Shown: one piece after another, positions 11,505 through 23,831 of the stretch
How positions within the stretch are numbered: the first letter of the stretch is position 1
How the letters are laid out: each line of letters starts with the position of its first letter
Source of the DNA: Adineta ricciae
Lineage: Eukaryota > Rotifera > Eurotatoria > Adinetida > Adinetidae
DNA: 64,000 nucleotides
Assembly (NCBI GenBank): GCA_905250025.1
Contig: CAJNOJ010000209.1
Span: 120,365 to 184,364, forward strand
Direction: 5' to 3'
Notes under the pieces: model-generated
Told to the model about the DNA's origin: nothing
Database searches by the model: none
What the model saw: the letters and a program-made list of their open reading frames with translations, nothing else
Made by a program: the position numbers and the translations under genes

Positions 11505-12887
11505 ATGCTTTCATTTTTATCTGATCTAATACGCTTACGTTCAGTCTGCGGAGTCGATGCTGAGCGTTTCGTTGCCGAACGAATTTGTGCAGAATGTGAC
11601 CATTTAAAATTAAAATATGATGTAATATCAGCACCTGGTCAAGAACATCGACCGAATGTGATTGTCACTGCTGGTATGTCTTATACTGTTTGATTAGAGT
11701 ATAGTTTATCATAAAACTGGTTTATGTAAGGAAATGGTCCTTCGAAGTTCTTATTTGTTGGTCATATTGATACGGTCAATGTGGAAGATGAAACTCAATG
11801 GGCACTCCCACCATTCGGTGGCATGATTGATGAGAAAACTCAACGAATGATTGGACGTGGAGCATGCGATAATAAAGGTGGAATCGTCTGTGCACTGTAT
11901 ACGTTGTATTTGCTCCAGCAACGAATCGATCGTAAGAGAACATGAAGCATTTGACTATTTCGATTTCCATTTGAGAATTTAGAAGAGAAATTAAACATTA
12001 GTATTCAATTGGCATGTGTTGTTGATGAAGAAAGTGGTGCTTGTTCATCGATTGGTGTTCGTTATTTGTTAGATAAGAAATTGATTTCGGGTGATGGGGC
12101 AATCTATGTTTATCCCGGTGTGAACGTGACGATTGGACATCGCGGTCTCTTAAGATTAGCCATTGATGTTATAGGTGAGAATGTGCATACGGGAAGTATC
12201 GAATGGAATACAAAAAAGAAAGGAGCAAATGCAGTTCGTACATACTAATTAAGTTTTTCCAATGAAATTCTTCACTTTCATTGATAGGCCACTGCTTTAG
12301 CTCGAATCCTTGTAGCATTAGAAGATTATCCGTGGGAGAACGACACAAATCCATCATTTCCTAATTTAACACTAACTGTAACACCGGGCACGATCGTGAA
12401 TGGAGGTGGTTTTGTATCTGTTGTTCCATCACATGCTTCAGCCATGGTTGATATTCGTCTGATGCCATCAACATCTGTTGATCATGTTTTACAGAAAATT
12501 GAAGACATTGCTACAAATATAGTAAACGAACGAAATGAATTTTATCGTAGAATGGCATCCGATTCATCGACATCCACTCGATTATCAGCATCGATTACCA
12601 TAAAGAACCAATTACCGGCTGCGACGATTGATTCAAATCATCCACTCGTTTATTCATGTGTCCAAGCTGTTGAAAAAATACTACATGTAACTCCAACAAC
12701 AAATGGATGCGGTCCAGCTAATGAAGGATATATGTTAATCGAGAGTGGTATTCCGACTATTTGCGGATTTGGACCCATTGGTGGTAATGTTCATGGAGTT
12801 GACGAATGGGTATCGGTACCATCGTTAGCTCAGACAGTCGACGTTTACTTTGACATTGTTTCTAGCTATTGTCATCTATTTCAGTAA
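11505..12887 (+). CDS. M20-family metallopeptidase / deacylase, 4 exons (block copy 1)
   Basis: Exons 11505-11673, 11731-11931, 11983-12233 and 12288-12887 join in frame to about 406 residues, the normal size for M20 enzymes (ArgE/DapE/ACY1/CPG2). Zinc-site motifs are visible: FVGHIDTV (metal His), GRGACDNKGG (bridging Asp) and VVDEESGA (catalytic and metal Glu pair); a GPANEGYML segment and a late NVHGVDEW His complete the set. The enzyme should hydrolyse an N-acyl or peptide bond of a small substrate in the cytosol. The ATG at 11505 is chosen because the reading frame is conserved in both block copies from there; an upstream in-frame ATG at 11445 is not kept in copy 2. The third donor (GTTCGT) is weak but phase 0 fits. 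Confidence 0.88.
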
Positions 12888-13051
12888 TAGAATGAAACCG
12901 TTACTTTCTTCACGTTCATAAAAATATTCCGGTGAGAGTTTCATAACTAACTGAATGAGCGATAGGGATCAATAATGATTCAGTACTCTGGATAGGATTT
13001 ATGGCCTTGAAATTTATTAGGGTGAACGAAAAAAAATACTTCAATATTAGA

Positions 13052-13906
13052 TCAAACATTCAGCGACTGGTCATTTGATTGAGCTTTGTTTTCGATCGCC
13101 TGCTCACATTTCACTGTGTCACGAAGATTGATTTCATTGGAAATTTCCTTACTCATTCTATGTTGAGTCAAATGTCGCACATTATTTCGTATACAACAAT
13201 AAAGTAACCAAATTCCTATAACATATTCAAGAATAAACATGGGTATAACAAGTTGTGTTCCACTTGAAACTCTAAATTCCCAAGCAAAAGCATAAGCAAT
13301 TTCTGGAATTAACCAAATATGACCGATGAAAAACCAGATAATACTGAAAACAGTCAATAGATGACTTAAAATGACACAATACTGAATGAGATGACGTTGA
13401 TTGAATGAAAATTGCGTCATAAGGAATGACGGTGAACTGAACAAAGATCAATTTTATTTTATGAAACATAGGGAAATTACGACCTACCGGGAAACACTTA
13501 TGCACAGATGAAGTGATACAATAACAAGAGCGAATGCTGCTTGAAGAATTAAAACGGTACGCGACATATAATACTGATAATCATATGCATGATGCGTACA
13601 AGCAACTATTAAACAAATGAGAGAAACAATGAACACAATGAATAATTGAAAATAATATGACAGTAACAAATGTTTGGCGAGCCGTAATTTTGATGGATAA
13701 GCTTTGTTTATATCTTTGGTCAAACTGATTAAGGAACGAGGAAATATGAGATCATATTGTTTTGTTGACTTATCATCAGGCGTTTGATCGTTGGTTAATA
13801 AAACTCCACTTTCTTCTTGAGTCATTTGTTCTAGATGTTTATTTGTATCTTGAAGATGAACGAGAGCGAATTTTTTAAAAATTTTTACGACGTAAAAATT
13901 CATCAC
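13052..13906 (-). CDS. Multi-pass membrane protein of unknown family, 2 exons (block copy 1, intact)
   Basis: Exon 1 13906-13488 and exon 2 13436-13052, joined over a GTAGGT...TTCAG intron (13487-13437) with phase 2. The N terminus is hydrophilic and acidic. Hydrophobic segments follow at HLLLSYYFQLFIVFIVSLICLIV, at VLILQAAFALVIVSLHLCI and, in exon 2, at YCVILSHLLTVFSIIWFFIG and LVIPMFILEYVIGIWLLY, so four membrane spans are likely. The C-terminal tail is polar. No recognised family. The second copy (27700-28491) is broken, which makes this the only intact version in the window. Confidence 0.68.
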
Positions 13907-14107
13907 AGAGAGACCATCGCATTACTGCCGTCTACCAATGAGAAATAGATGTGATGATTCCAGAAGACAACTACGGAGAAGTAGAGGACAAAATTGACAG
14001 TTCTATATGGAGGTAGAATATGAGCATTGTTGGCTATACTTAAAACGTTCCATGCAATGATAGTGACTGTGCCATATGAAGACATTGACAGATTTTTATT
14101 TGTACAT

Positions 14108-14621
14108 TGTAGTCTTGCAATTTAATTCTTCGACAGTTCAATTGGATTGATCGTTTGATGAAGCAACAGGGCTTTGAGGTACATGTTATTTCTTCAGTTT
14201 TTTCCACCCATATCAGCGTTTTAGATGTCGCCTGATGATGAGAATTTCTCCAGAACAGTCAGCTACAGGGCGCTCGGATTGGATCCCCATTTCGATAGAA
14301 GCAATTTGTTTAATTTGCAACGAGGTTTGCTGCCAGTAGTTTTGATGATGTTTTAAATTCCATCTGTGAAGCGACCCTTTGGTTAAACGTTCCTAAACAG
14401 ATTTCATTCGAAAAACAGAAATCAATGAACTTTTGGAATATACTGGTGACTTGGCGACAAACTATTTTAATCTTGAAAAATCGTTTATTCAATGCAACAA
14501 GCTAATCACACGCACACGCATACCATTGTCTATGGAATTTATCTAGTGGAAAGCTCATTTATTTTATAAAGATTTGTACAAGTTTTCAGTTGAAATAAAG
14601 TAGGATTTAAATAAATATAGT
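14108..14621. other. Intergenic stretch with a possible gene relic
   Basis: No supported gene. The stretch 14230-14480 is homologous to 28810-29050, where a 66-residue frame (28824-29024) is open; in copy 1 the frame is broken. I do not recognise the product. Confidence 0.3.
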
Positions 14622-15107
14622 TCATTGAATCCAAAAGTTTTCTCCTCGTCCTTCGACACTTTCCCACAAGCAAGTGGTTTTCCCATGGAAACTAACAGGA
14701 ACAATATATGGACAAGCTGCTCGTTCAGCACTAATCAGAAATACACATATTCGACTGTTCGATTGCTTTGGATCTGGTTCAAGTTGTTGACTCAATGTCA
14801 ATGAATATAACATATTAAAATCATCTTGTTCAGTAATAACTAAACCATAGTCGAACGATGCACTTTCAGAGACCGTAAATGGATTTTCAATACGAGAATG
14901 ATTCGCAGTACCATCAATAAAATACACACCTTGTTCATTATCAGTCAAAACATGTAATGAGCCGTACCATGAACCATTGAAACTGGTGATCGTATGCCAC
15001 GTATGAACTTCGGACACTTGCTCACTGTGGTATGCTAGTAAGATACCATTGCTCATGATAATTAACAGTGCACATATGATGGAACTCATTCGTATAAATG
15101 ACATCAC
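14622..15107 (-). CDS. Small secreted protein of unknown family (block copy 1)
   Basis: 161 residues, single exon. The N terminus is a clear signal peptide (IICALLIIMSNGILLAYHS). The mature part is rich in Thr, Ser and aromatic residues with a few Cys near the C terminus (RICVFLI, AACPYIV, TTCLW), suggesting a small disulfide-stabilised beta-rich extracellular protein. The copy at 29210-29695 differs by only a few residues, so the sequence is under constraint or the copies are recent. Function unknown. Confidence 0.7.
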   Translation of the reverse strand: MMSFIRMSSIICALLIIMSNGILLAYHSEQVSEVHTWHTITSFNGSWYGSLHVLTDNEQGVYFIDGTANHSRIENPFTVSESASFDYGLVITEQDDFNMLYSLTLSQQLEPDPKQSNSRICVFLISAERAACPYIVPVSFHGKTTCLWESVEGRGENFWIQ

Positions 15108-15339
15108 AAACTTGTAGAGTGAAATTCAAATGATAGGTTTGAAAATAGATGATTTATTGTGAGAAAAATGGAAGTTAGATGTTAATAGGTATAAACAATA
15201 ATAAAGAAAAATACATAATAACAACCAATGTTACGAATGGTCGAATAGATGTCTCTTTGTATACATTTTCAATTGACCTATATAAATTCATGGTTTAGCT
15301 TTGAAGAATAGATTTCTGTCTGCAGACTTTCGAACTACA

Positions 15340-15640
15340 AGTACATAAAACATGATATTTCTAATTCGAAGTTGTACAGCACTTGTATTTTTCTCAAACC
15401 GTCGTTGTTAAAATCAGCTGTACCGTATTGCGTAAGTAAAAGAAGATTCTTCTTCCGAAATCAATATTTGTTCTTGAAAAAACATTGATGTGCATCTCCA
15501 AGAAATACACACATTCGGTAAGGAAAACTTTTCGTAAAAACAATATCTAAACTACCATCGCCGTTAAAACAAGAGCAGAAAACAAACAAAACATAACATT
15601 TGCGGAATAATATGATACCAGAAGTAACTCACCTGAGACC
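15340..15640 (-). pseudogene. FG-GAP/VCBS repeat protein relic (block copy 1)
   Basis: The minus strand reads FNGDGSLDIVFTK...FLGDAH and, further on, ADFNNDG, the calcium-binding D-x-N-x-D-G pattern of FG-GAP/VCBS repeats that are common in bdelloid extracellular proteins. Compared with 29930-30290 the A-run near 15480 is longer and shifts the frame. No start, signal peptide or repeat array surrounds it, so this is a remnant. Confidence 0.5.
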
Positions 15641-16022
15641 TATGCTGTTGTTCGAAAGTTCGATGCATCACAGATACTTGTTTTGAGGAGATACAATGTT
15701 TCAATCGATTGTTTACTCACAAATTGAATAAACCGGATAGAGTGCAATACTATTCGGAACTCTTATCGTTGAACATGAATATATAAGAGCGTCGGTAGAT
15801 TTTAAGTACAGCTGCGTGAAGACGGGCGCAATATTGTCTAAAAAGATTGTTGAAAGTGACAAACGTCTAACTTATGGATTAGGATATATGGTGATTGAAG
15901 TTCTATTTAAAACATATTTTAATTTAAGTTCTACTCAATAACTTCATACGACTTTACAACATTCACTTTGTGGAACATTGGATGTAAATCGAGCATTAGA
16001 AATGTTTCTGGTTTTTTTTTCA

Positions 16023-16973
16023 TCAGTAGAATTGTTTGATAAGCCATTGACAGGCGTCGTCCAAAGCTTTATTACTAATCGTTGCAATACGAACAGCTTC
16101 GAGAAAACTATGCGTTGTTCCATGGTAAATGTGTTCTTCGACTTTAACATTGGCTTTCCGTAACGCTTCGGCCATCGATCGATTTTCATCGAAGAGAACA
16201 TCGCATTCAGTAATCGTTAGAAAACTTGATGAAAGACCATGAAGGTCAGCATGGAGAGGACATACGTATGGATCATCATAGTCCGCCTCGTTTCGAATGT
16301 AATTATTGAAGTAGAACTGCATTTCCTCAGCATTTAATCGATATTTTGGATCATTGTAACGTACGTATGAATCGGATGTAGGTCTTACACGATCATACAC
16401 ACCATAATTAAGCAACTGAGCAACAAGAACTGGCTCGTTCAGTGCTCTTAGTCGTAGATTTGTTGCAACGGTAAGATTGGCACCAGCAGAATCACCACCA
16501 ATTGCCATACGATTCACATCGATACTTAAATCTGTGGCATTCTGTTCTCTTAACCATTGAATGACTGATACAATTTCATTGATTGCTCGGGGATACTTTA
16601 CTTCTGGAGATAGACTGTAATCCACACCGACGACAACGACGTTTGCTCGACTCGCATACTCTCTCATCAATCGATCGTGTGTGTCAAGGTTGAATATAGT
16701 GTAACCACCTCCGTGAATGTAGATGAGTACTGGACATGCTTGATCATGATTTGGATAATAAAGGCGAATACGAGTTGAATAAGTTCCTACATGTTTCTCT
16801 TCGATTCGCTGCATTATGGGCCCACCTTCAGTCCATGGTGCCCGAACGAGTGCAGTCACTCGACGTAGATCATCAATCGATGTGGAATCGAAAGGACAAA
16901 GACTCGTATAGGTTTCTTGCATTATATTTTGCCATTGTTGTATATCCGAATCTATGTCTTTACCGTCTGCCAT
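16023..16973 (-). CDS. Alpha/beta hydrolase, hormone-sensitive-lipase (HSL) type (block copy 1)
   Basis: 316 residues from the ATG at 16973; the codon further upstream at 16988 is TTG and is not needed. Oxyanion-hole motif HGGGY, nucleophile elbow GDSAGAN, then acid (DVLFDEN) and His (GTTHSF) in the usual order for the alpha/beta hydrolase_3 family. Expected to hydrolyse a small carboxylic ester or lactone in the cytosol. This family has bacterial, fungal and animal members, so origin is not clear from motifs alone. Copy 2 at 30606-31556 has the same length and catalytic residues. Confidence 0.9.
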   Translation of the reverse strand: MADGKDIDSDIQQWQNIMQETYTSLCPFDSTSIDDLRRVTALVRAPWTEGGPIMQRIEEKHVGTYSTRIRLYYPNHDQACPVLIYIHGGGYTIFNLDTHDRLMREYASRANVVVVGVDYSLSPEVKYPRAINEIVSVIQWLREQNATDLSIDVNRMAIGGDSAGANLTVATNLRLRALNEPVLVAQLLNYGVYDRVRPTSDSYVRYNDPKYRLNAEEMQFYFNNYIRNEADYDDPYVCPLHADLHGLSSSFLTITECDVLFDENRSMAEALRKANVKVEEHIYHGTTHSFLEAVRIATISNKALDDACQWLIKQFY

Positions 16974-17731
16974 ACTGAATACATACAAATGCGTAATATG
17001 AATAAATTCATGTTTTTGTTTCTTATTCTTATCAAAGGTCAGATTGATAACACATGAAATTGATTCGCTAAGACGACTCAGTACGAATAGTATGAATACC
17101 GATGAAAAGCGTTATTTAAATTCTGCGGATGTTGCGAACAAACACTTTTACAATGTAAGTTGTTCTTGTAAATTATCAATATCTCCATAATTCTAGATTC
17201 GATTTATTTGTGATAATAACTTGCATTTTCAGATTTTTAAAGTTTAGACAATATCTGATTCGATTGAGATCCAAAATGAAATAACACGCTTCATTGGTTT
17301 TATTTGTGAACCAAAAGCAAAAGTGACACTCGCTTTTCTTATACCTTGACGTGACTGCGAATGGAATGTGACATTAACAATGTTGGTTGATTCAAACAGA
17401 TATAATGTATCATTGTATGATTTAGCTGACGTCAGTCATATCGTTGCTTGAAAAAACAGTATATTCACTGTCTGTTAAGTCCATATTGATTTATTCTCTT
17501 GCTTGTCGGTGTCACATCTATCAATATGAAATCTTGACAAAAGAATGTGTTAAAATATGTTTATCTACTTTCTTTCTGTACATTGTCATGAATTCACAAA
17601 AGAACAATAAATACGACAACTTTATCAAACTATCTACCTAATAAATCGATCAAATTATTGTCTTTTCTTCTCATTCAAGCGTTGTTCAATCAAAATTGTT
17701 TAGTCACCAGCAGAGATCAGTGACACCAACG
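16974..17731. other. Intergenic, nothing recognised
   Basis: About 760 bp between the divergent hydrolase and adhesin-like genes. Homologous to 31557-32212, with several indels (for example an approximately 80-bp stretch near 17200-17290 absent from copy 2). No convincing gene, RNA or repeat seen. Confidence 0.4.
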
Positions 17732-20700
17732 ATGATTTTTTCCATGCTACAAGTACTAATCATGTTTATTACGTCTAAGAATATAGGTAATTGCTGGAGA
17801 AATGGCTACCATCGACGTGTTTCAACTATAGATAGTATCAGGCGAAACTATCGTTCAACATTTAAAAATGAATGAGATCTTCAAAATATTGCGAAAAGCA
17901 GGTATTGAGTTGGAAACATCAGGTGCAAAGTAATTCAAGAGCTTCGCAGAAAATTTTCTTTTGGTGATGATTTTTGCAATGAACAATGTATATTGCTTTT
18001 CTTGTTAAGACTTCAACGGTTGAAATTACGATGACCTACTTTGGTACCTCTCTTTAGAAGGCGCTGCTTCATGTTCCGCTGCCAATAGCAGTCGATCACT
18101 TTGGTTGATCACATTCGGTGCTGGTACAGATCCATATTCTCAACAAACTCCCTCTCATTTCAATTTCACCACCACTTATCAACAACGATTCGACGGTGAT
18201 TCCATTGTAGCACAGTTTGCACTGATGAATAAAGTGACAAATTTGTCCGAGAGACACGCTGGAGCAGAAGATCATACACCAAACGATGCTAACGGATATA
18301 TGATGCTGATCGATTTGGCTACCTATGATGGTAGTGTGATATTCAACACTACTGTTCACGGTCTTTGCATCGATTCACAGTATGAATTTTCAGCATATTT
18401 CGCAAATATCGTCAAAAAGGGACGCAATTTGCTTGAGCCAAACATTTGTTTGTTGGCCACTCAACACATCGGTCATAACCTTTCAGTTCAACGATCATGG
18501 ACGGGAAATTTACCCGAGTACAACGAACTAACTTGGTCCAAGCATGGACTTTTGTTTACGGCATCAACGAGCTCAGTAGTTTTACAGATGATTGCGAAAG
18601 ACAATTATGGCAAAGGGAGAGACTTAGTAATTGATGATATAGAACTACGTGTGTGCTCAAGTGTTTCATCGGGCTATTGTCCATCAGGTTAGTTTTGAGT
18701 CTCTCTCGATCACGTTGAAGTTAAAGACGTGCAAGGGACTCAGTGCGCACCACATATCTAACGCCGTACATTCAAACTGTCTTTTCAGATGAGCCAACAA
18801 CTGCACAAAACTCAATTACTTCGACTACAGATCCAAGTAAGTTCATCACTTCAAAAATATAATTGAGGATGAGCTTTGAAGACACGCATTCCTTCAGAGT
18901 GAGAAATCAAAAATTTCTCTTGTTTTTTAGTTAGTATCTCGAAATCGAACGTAATATTGTCTTTGTAGATCGAACATCAACAGCTGCAGACATGTCATCG
19001 GCGTCGACAGCAACATCGGGTAGGCTCATGATCTAATAGAAATATATTCGGTTCGTGGTTTAACAGACAAAAATACTGAACATCTTTGTGCCTGTGACTC
19101 GTGATGAGCAAAACACGGCATATGCTGAAATAATCTTATAACTATATGATAATCTGAATCATAGATTAGCTTGATAATGATGATAATAGCATTGTTATTT
19201 TTCGCTAGGAATTATCGATTCATGTTCCGTTGGCAACAGTAGTCGATCACTTTGGTTGATCACATTCGGTGCTGGTATAGATCTATATTCTCAACAAACT
19301 CCTTCTACTTTCAATTTCACCACCACTTATAAACAACGATTCGACGGTTATTCCATTGTAGCACAGTTTGCACTGATGAATAAAGTGCCATCTAACTCGG
19401 ATTGGCATGCCGGATCAGAAGATCATACACCGAATGATGCTAACGGATATATGATGCTGGTCAATTTGGCTGAAAATGAAGGTAGTGTGATATTCAACAC
19501 TACTCTTCATGGTCTTTGCATCGATTCACAGTATGAATTCTCAGCATATTTCGCAAATATGGTCAAAAAGGGACGCAATTCCCCTGAGCCAAACATTTAT
19601 TTGTTGGCCACTCAATACATCGGTCATAACCTTTCAGTTCAACGATCATCGACGGGAAATTTATCGGAGTATAATCGACTAACTTGGTCCAAGCATACAC
19701 TGCTGTTTACAGTACACAACAGTTCAGTGATTTTGTCAATGGTACCAGTCGGTGGTAATTGGTTTGGAAGAGATCTAGTGATTGATGATATAGAACTACG
19801 TGTGTGCTCAACTGTTTCATCGGGATCTTGTCCATCAGGTTAGTTATTGCTCTTTGTTTATCATACATGTTTAGTGATGAAGAATTACAAAAGAGCAGTC
19901 TTGCATTGAAGATGAGCAAGTGAGCATGCATGCTTTGGTTTCGATACTCTCATGTATCTTTCACATTAATCCATTACGACAAGCTAGCTGTAAAAAGCCT
20001 TCAATAAAAACTCTGGCGATGAGCTATTTTTATCAAGAAAAGATCTTGTAAATGTTCAGTGGGAACTACCGCCATTGTATGGATATATCGAGGATTTGTA
20101 TGATTTTGAAGACAGACACTTCTCAGATATTGATCACTGAAGAACTCGTAGGCGAGTCAACGATCATTTTCATCCAGATAAAATGTCTTATGAATAGGAA
20201 CCTTTGCTTTCATTAGTAGCAGCACTCATTTTGTATGAGAAGAGAAAATTTCATATTTCGAACTATAAGAATGTAGACCAGTGCACGATGGAAAAAATGA
20301 AAAACTTCAATGAAATGCACTTGACACGAGTTTTGACGAAGAAATCATGTTCCAAAACATTATGTAAACAGAGAGTTGTTGTATTTTTCCTAGAATCATT
20401 GACAACTGAGAAAACAACATTTTGTATTGATGTCTAAGGTAAACATATGTTGTTGTTTCAGAATGTTACAAGCCCGTTATCAACCTTCAATCATCAATAT
20501 CTCAAGAAATTCGGCAGGATCAAAATATCTTGATAACATCAAATATTCGACCGCATTGTGTTGAATTGTCATTCATTACGATGAAATGGATTCTTCTCAC
20601 CTGCTCACCAACATGTTTAAGTCTAACTCTATCTGATCGATCAATTGACACATCGTACAAAGATCTCTTCATTCCTAGTCAAAGTCTCGCGTGTGGGTCA

Positions 20701-22421
20701 TATAGAATCTACTTAAAAGTAACAATCACGGCTAATTCCACAGTAGTATCATCCTCTTCAATAGACATTCGAATAATTGAATCAACTCTCATTACAAATC
20801 TTATTCCAAAGCTTCTTCCGTATAATACGTTGTTTATTACATATGATCACGAAGAAGATCTTATTTTCAATCCTGGTGATTATTCTATCGATCTTCATCA
20901 TATCAAATTCAATAAAAATGTCAGTGTTTTATATCATAAGTTTTCAAACAATGTTCAGTCTTTCTAGGATTGGTTCTATGAATACTATTGTCGTATCAGC
21001 ACGATGGATAATGATGCATTTCATTCGTTTGAAGATTCAGCTCAAAGTTGTTTCTCCAACAAATCAAGTATGGTCGACATCTGCATTTCTAATGAACTTC
21101 CCTATTGATCACTTGTGTTCATAGATTCGTGGACATACAATGATTCTATCCATTCCTCGCTTGCAATCTTCGCCCAATCATTGCAAATCAATGAGACATA
21201 CGAATTTCTTGTACAAATCACTCATCGAAACGATTCATCTGCACGAGTCAATGGTTCTTTGAAGGTGAAAATCGTTCATACTCAATCTCCATTGATTATG
21301 ATTAGGTTTGTTCTGTCTCCTTAACCATATCCCTGTGAGATTTTCTTTGAAATCTCTAGTTGTGTCATTTCATCGATGTGTTCGCCCAATTTGCCATTTC
21401 ACTATGTTAACCACAATGCACAACTTTCGCTTTATTCGTTCTGCTACCTGAACTGCGCATCTCCTCTGAATGTGTCATGGAATGTCTATCGAGGGACCAT
21501 CAATGTGACGGATCAAACAGTTCAATGGACTTTATTTATTCCTCAAGATCGAAAACTGGAAATTTTAGGTTTACATACGAGAAACTTGTCGATAACGAAA
21601 GATTTGTTTTCTGAAAATAAACAGATCATCTATTGGCGTTTTGAAGTCATTTATTCATTCGAATTGTTCACTCATCGAAACACATTCGATATTGAACTGA
21701 ATGATCCACCAATAAATGGTTCTTGTTCGATTGATCCTTCAAATGGAACGATGATGACTCTATTCAGAATTCAATGTTCGAATTGGACTGATCAAGATCC
21801 AATTAGAGACTATTCGATCTATGGTTTCACTCCAAACTCATCCAAAACGATGATGTTGGCTTATTCAACTGAACCAACCATCTATCTTCGTTTGCCAACA
21901 AATTTTAATCTGATTGTGAAAATTCGTGATACATTCGGTTGCGTTGCTCACTACTCGTTGCCGAAAGTCATTGTAACGAAAGAAGATGCTCTTAACAAAT
22001 CAATCCTTGGCCAACTTTTTGGTCAAGATCCGAAACTTATTGGACAACTAATTCTGTCCACTTCATACATATTCAATGAAATTCACCGACAAAGCCGGAC
22101 GAGTCTATCAATCACACCTTTGCACAGCGAAAATCTCGATCAAGTTTGTTATTTCTCTTATAACAATAAGAATTCATTTCTCGAATTGGATAGATGACCA
22201 ATGTCACAAATGCTTCAACCATCGTCAATACCAACGAACATGCTGAAATTCGTGAAGAATTACTCAAGATTATGAATAATTTCTCCACTACAACTCGAAA
22301 TGAACTGAAATTTCACGCATCAATACTTTCCATTTTAACTCAAACAGCAAATGAATTAACCAAAACAACTTGCGTAAGATATGCGAAGCATCTATTCGTT
22401 CTTCATTGTGAATATCATACA
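17732..22421 (+). pseudogene. Secreted adhesin-like + REJ (polycystin-type) gene, broken and cut off at N22422
   Basis: A short first exon (ATG 17732) encodes a signal peptide. Two about 195-residue domains follow (18061-18692 and 19209-19843), each with motifs [29 protein letters not shown] and DDIELRVC. They are joined by two small Thr/Ser-rich exons (about 18789-18838 and 18969-19018). After a long intron, 20459 onward is REJ-like (LFIPSQSLACGSYRIYL; then FYEYYCR after intron 20920-20967). The REJ part has in-frame stops at 21106-21108 (TGA) and 21322-21324 (TAA) and a frameshift near 22195, then stops at the N. The adhesin-like domain resembles repeats seen in Bacteroidetes surface proteins from memory of the pattern; this needs a database check. 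Likely a decayed cell-surface receptor. Confidence 0.65.
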
Positions 22422-22422
22422 N
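22422..22422. other. Contig join (single N) at the start of block copy 2
   Basis: The REJ pseudogene stops abruptly on the left and the PARP-like gene begins in mid-codon sequence on the right, with no overlap or target-site sequence. The order across this point is not supported by the sequence. Confidence 0.85.
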
Positions 22423-23698
22423 GGCAAAAGTTCAATTACACTATAATGCAACCATTGATGATCTTATTGACGCTTTGCCTGATTCATTACGGCAAACACA
22501 TCGTTGGTTTTCAATTGCACGCAGTCCGTTAGATTTTCCCTCTAATGAAACACCATTGATCTCTGCAGTATGCCGTGCTCGTCATGCCAATTCAATATTC
22601 GTTGATTTACCAATATGCCTTATAGGTTACACTTCACCACGATACATGAACAGTGGTTATACATCCAGGAATAAACTTGATGGCTATAATCTACGTGCTT
22701 TTCAGGGTATGTTTCGTTCCAAACAAAAGAACAAATCATTTCATGTTAAAGGCCAATCCGGCGAAGCACAATCATTTACAATTGACAATTTATTATTTAC
22801 GTTCGCTCCATGTTGTGCTAATCGTGACACATTCATTGATGTAGAGTATCTTTTTTCGCCCAATGCCGAACAATTTCGTCTACCAGAATGTGTTTGTCTA
22901 TTTAAAACGAGCTATTCCGATGAAAACGATAAACTAAATGACATGCCAACAGTCGCAGTAAGAAATGAAGCGAATGTCAAACTGTACACATGGATACCAT
23001 CATCGCCCTATTGGTTCTCTTACAGAGATCAGCCGAATCGTTTATCACGCATTGGAGGTGTTCATGCACTGGTTCGTCATGTTGAAATCATTCCCAAGTC
23101 ACTTTATTTTCCACCTGACATATTCATTCAGAGTGCTGTTGGAAAACTATTCGACCAACGGCACAAGCCTGTGCCATGTGAGTACCTGAAGATATGTGAG
23201 GTTGATTCGCAACGTTTTCCACATCAAGCCTACCACGGCACCAACATCAATGTTATTCTGTCGATATTGATGGATGGACTTGTTATGCCAAGCACAGTAG
23301 TTTCCACAGGTTATCGAGTTTGCCCACCGGCAGGTCATATCGCTCGAGGAGTGGCAGCTTTTGGAATTGATGATTTTGCTAATGCACTGTTCGTCAGTCC
23401 AAGTATACACTATTGTTCGGATCCTGTTTATGCAGTGACATTTTCTTCTGGTGATCGCCGAATGATAGCCGTGCTCGATTGTCGAATTGAACACGACAAG
23501 TTTAGTGCGTTTCGAAGTACTGTTCCAACGTATGTCGCGCATCCTGGTGATGATTTGAACGCTATTGAGTGGCGTATCACACGACCGTCGGCAATTCAAA
23601 TCGTTGGCATCATCTTCATTCCTATGATGGAATCACGCTCAGCAGCAGCACGTTTACGAGCAAACAAACTAGGTCTTAAGGATGATGAAGTTCATTAA
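22423..23698 (+). CDS. PARP-like C-terminal part of the J/ankyrin gene, 5'-truncated by the contig join
   Basis: Open from the N to TAA, about 424 residues, matching the last part of 6274-9192 with scattered substitutions. The His of YHGT, the VYAVTF Tyr and the AIEW Glu are all kept. No J domain or ankyrin repeats precede it because the contig begins here, so the missing N terminus is an assembly limit rather than proof of truncation. The Met at 22475 is internal and unlikely to be a real start. Confidence 0.75.
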
Positions 23699-23831
23699 TT
23701 ATTAATGAAACTTTTTATTCGATACATTTTTGCCCCTACAAATCCGATGTGATCTTCGAAATATTTTATTCTAATTAAAAAATCGAAAAACTCCACACTA
23801 AAACGTTTTTTTTTTATATTAATAGCAATAT

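Larger units (their letters stand above)
7917..18692. repeat. Large duplicated block, copy 1
   Basis: Matches 22423-33173 gene for gene in the same orientation: PARP-like 3' part, GNAT, two-TM protein, M20 peptidase, multi-TM protein, secreted protein, FG-GAP relic, alpha/beta hydrolase and the first domain of the adhesin-like gene. The offset moves between about 14.48 and 14.66 kb because of small indels, mostly intergenic. Coding identity is high by eye (a few percent differences), lower in the adhesin domain. Either alleles placed in series or a true tandem duplication. Confidence 0.9.

Noticed and set aside
16973..16988. Upstream start for the alpha/beta hydrolase at 16988
   Set aside because: That codon is TTG; a proper ATG lies in frame at 16973 and is conserved at 31556.
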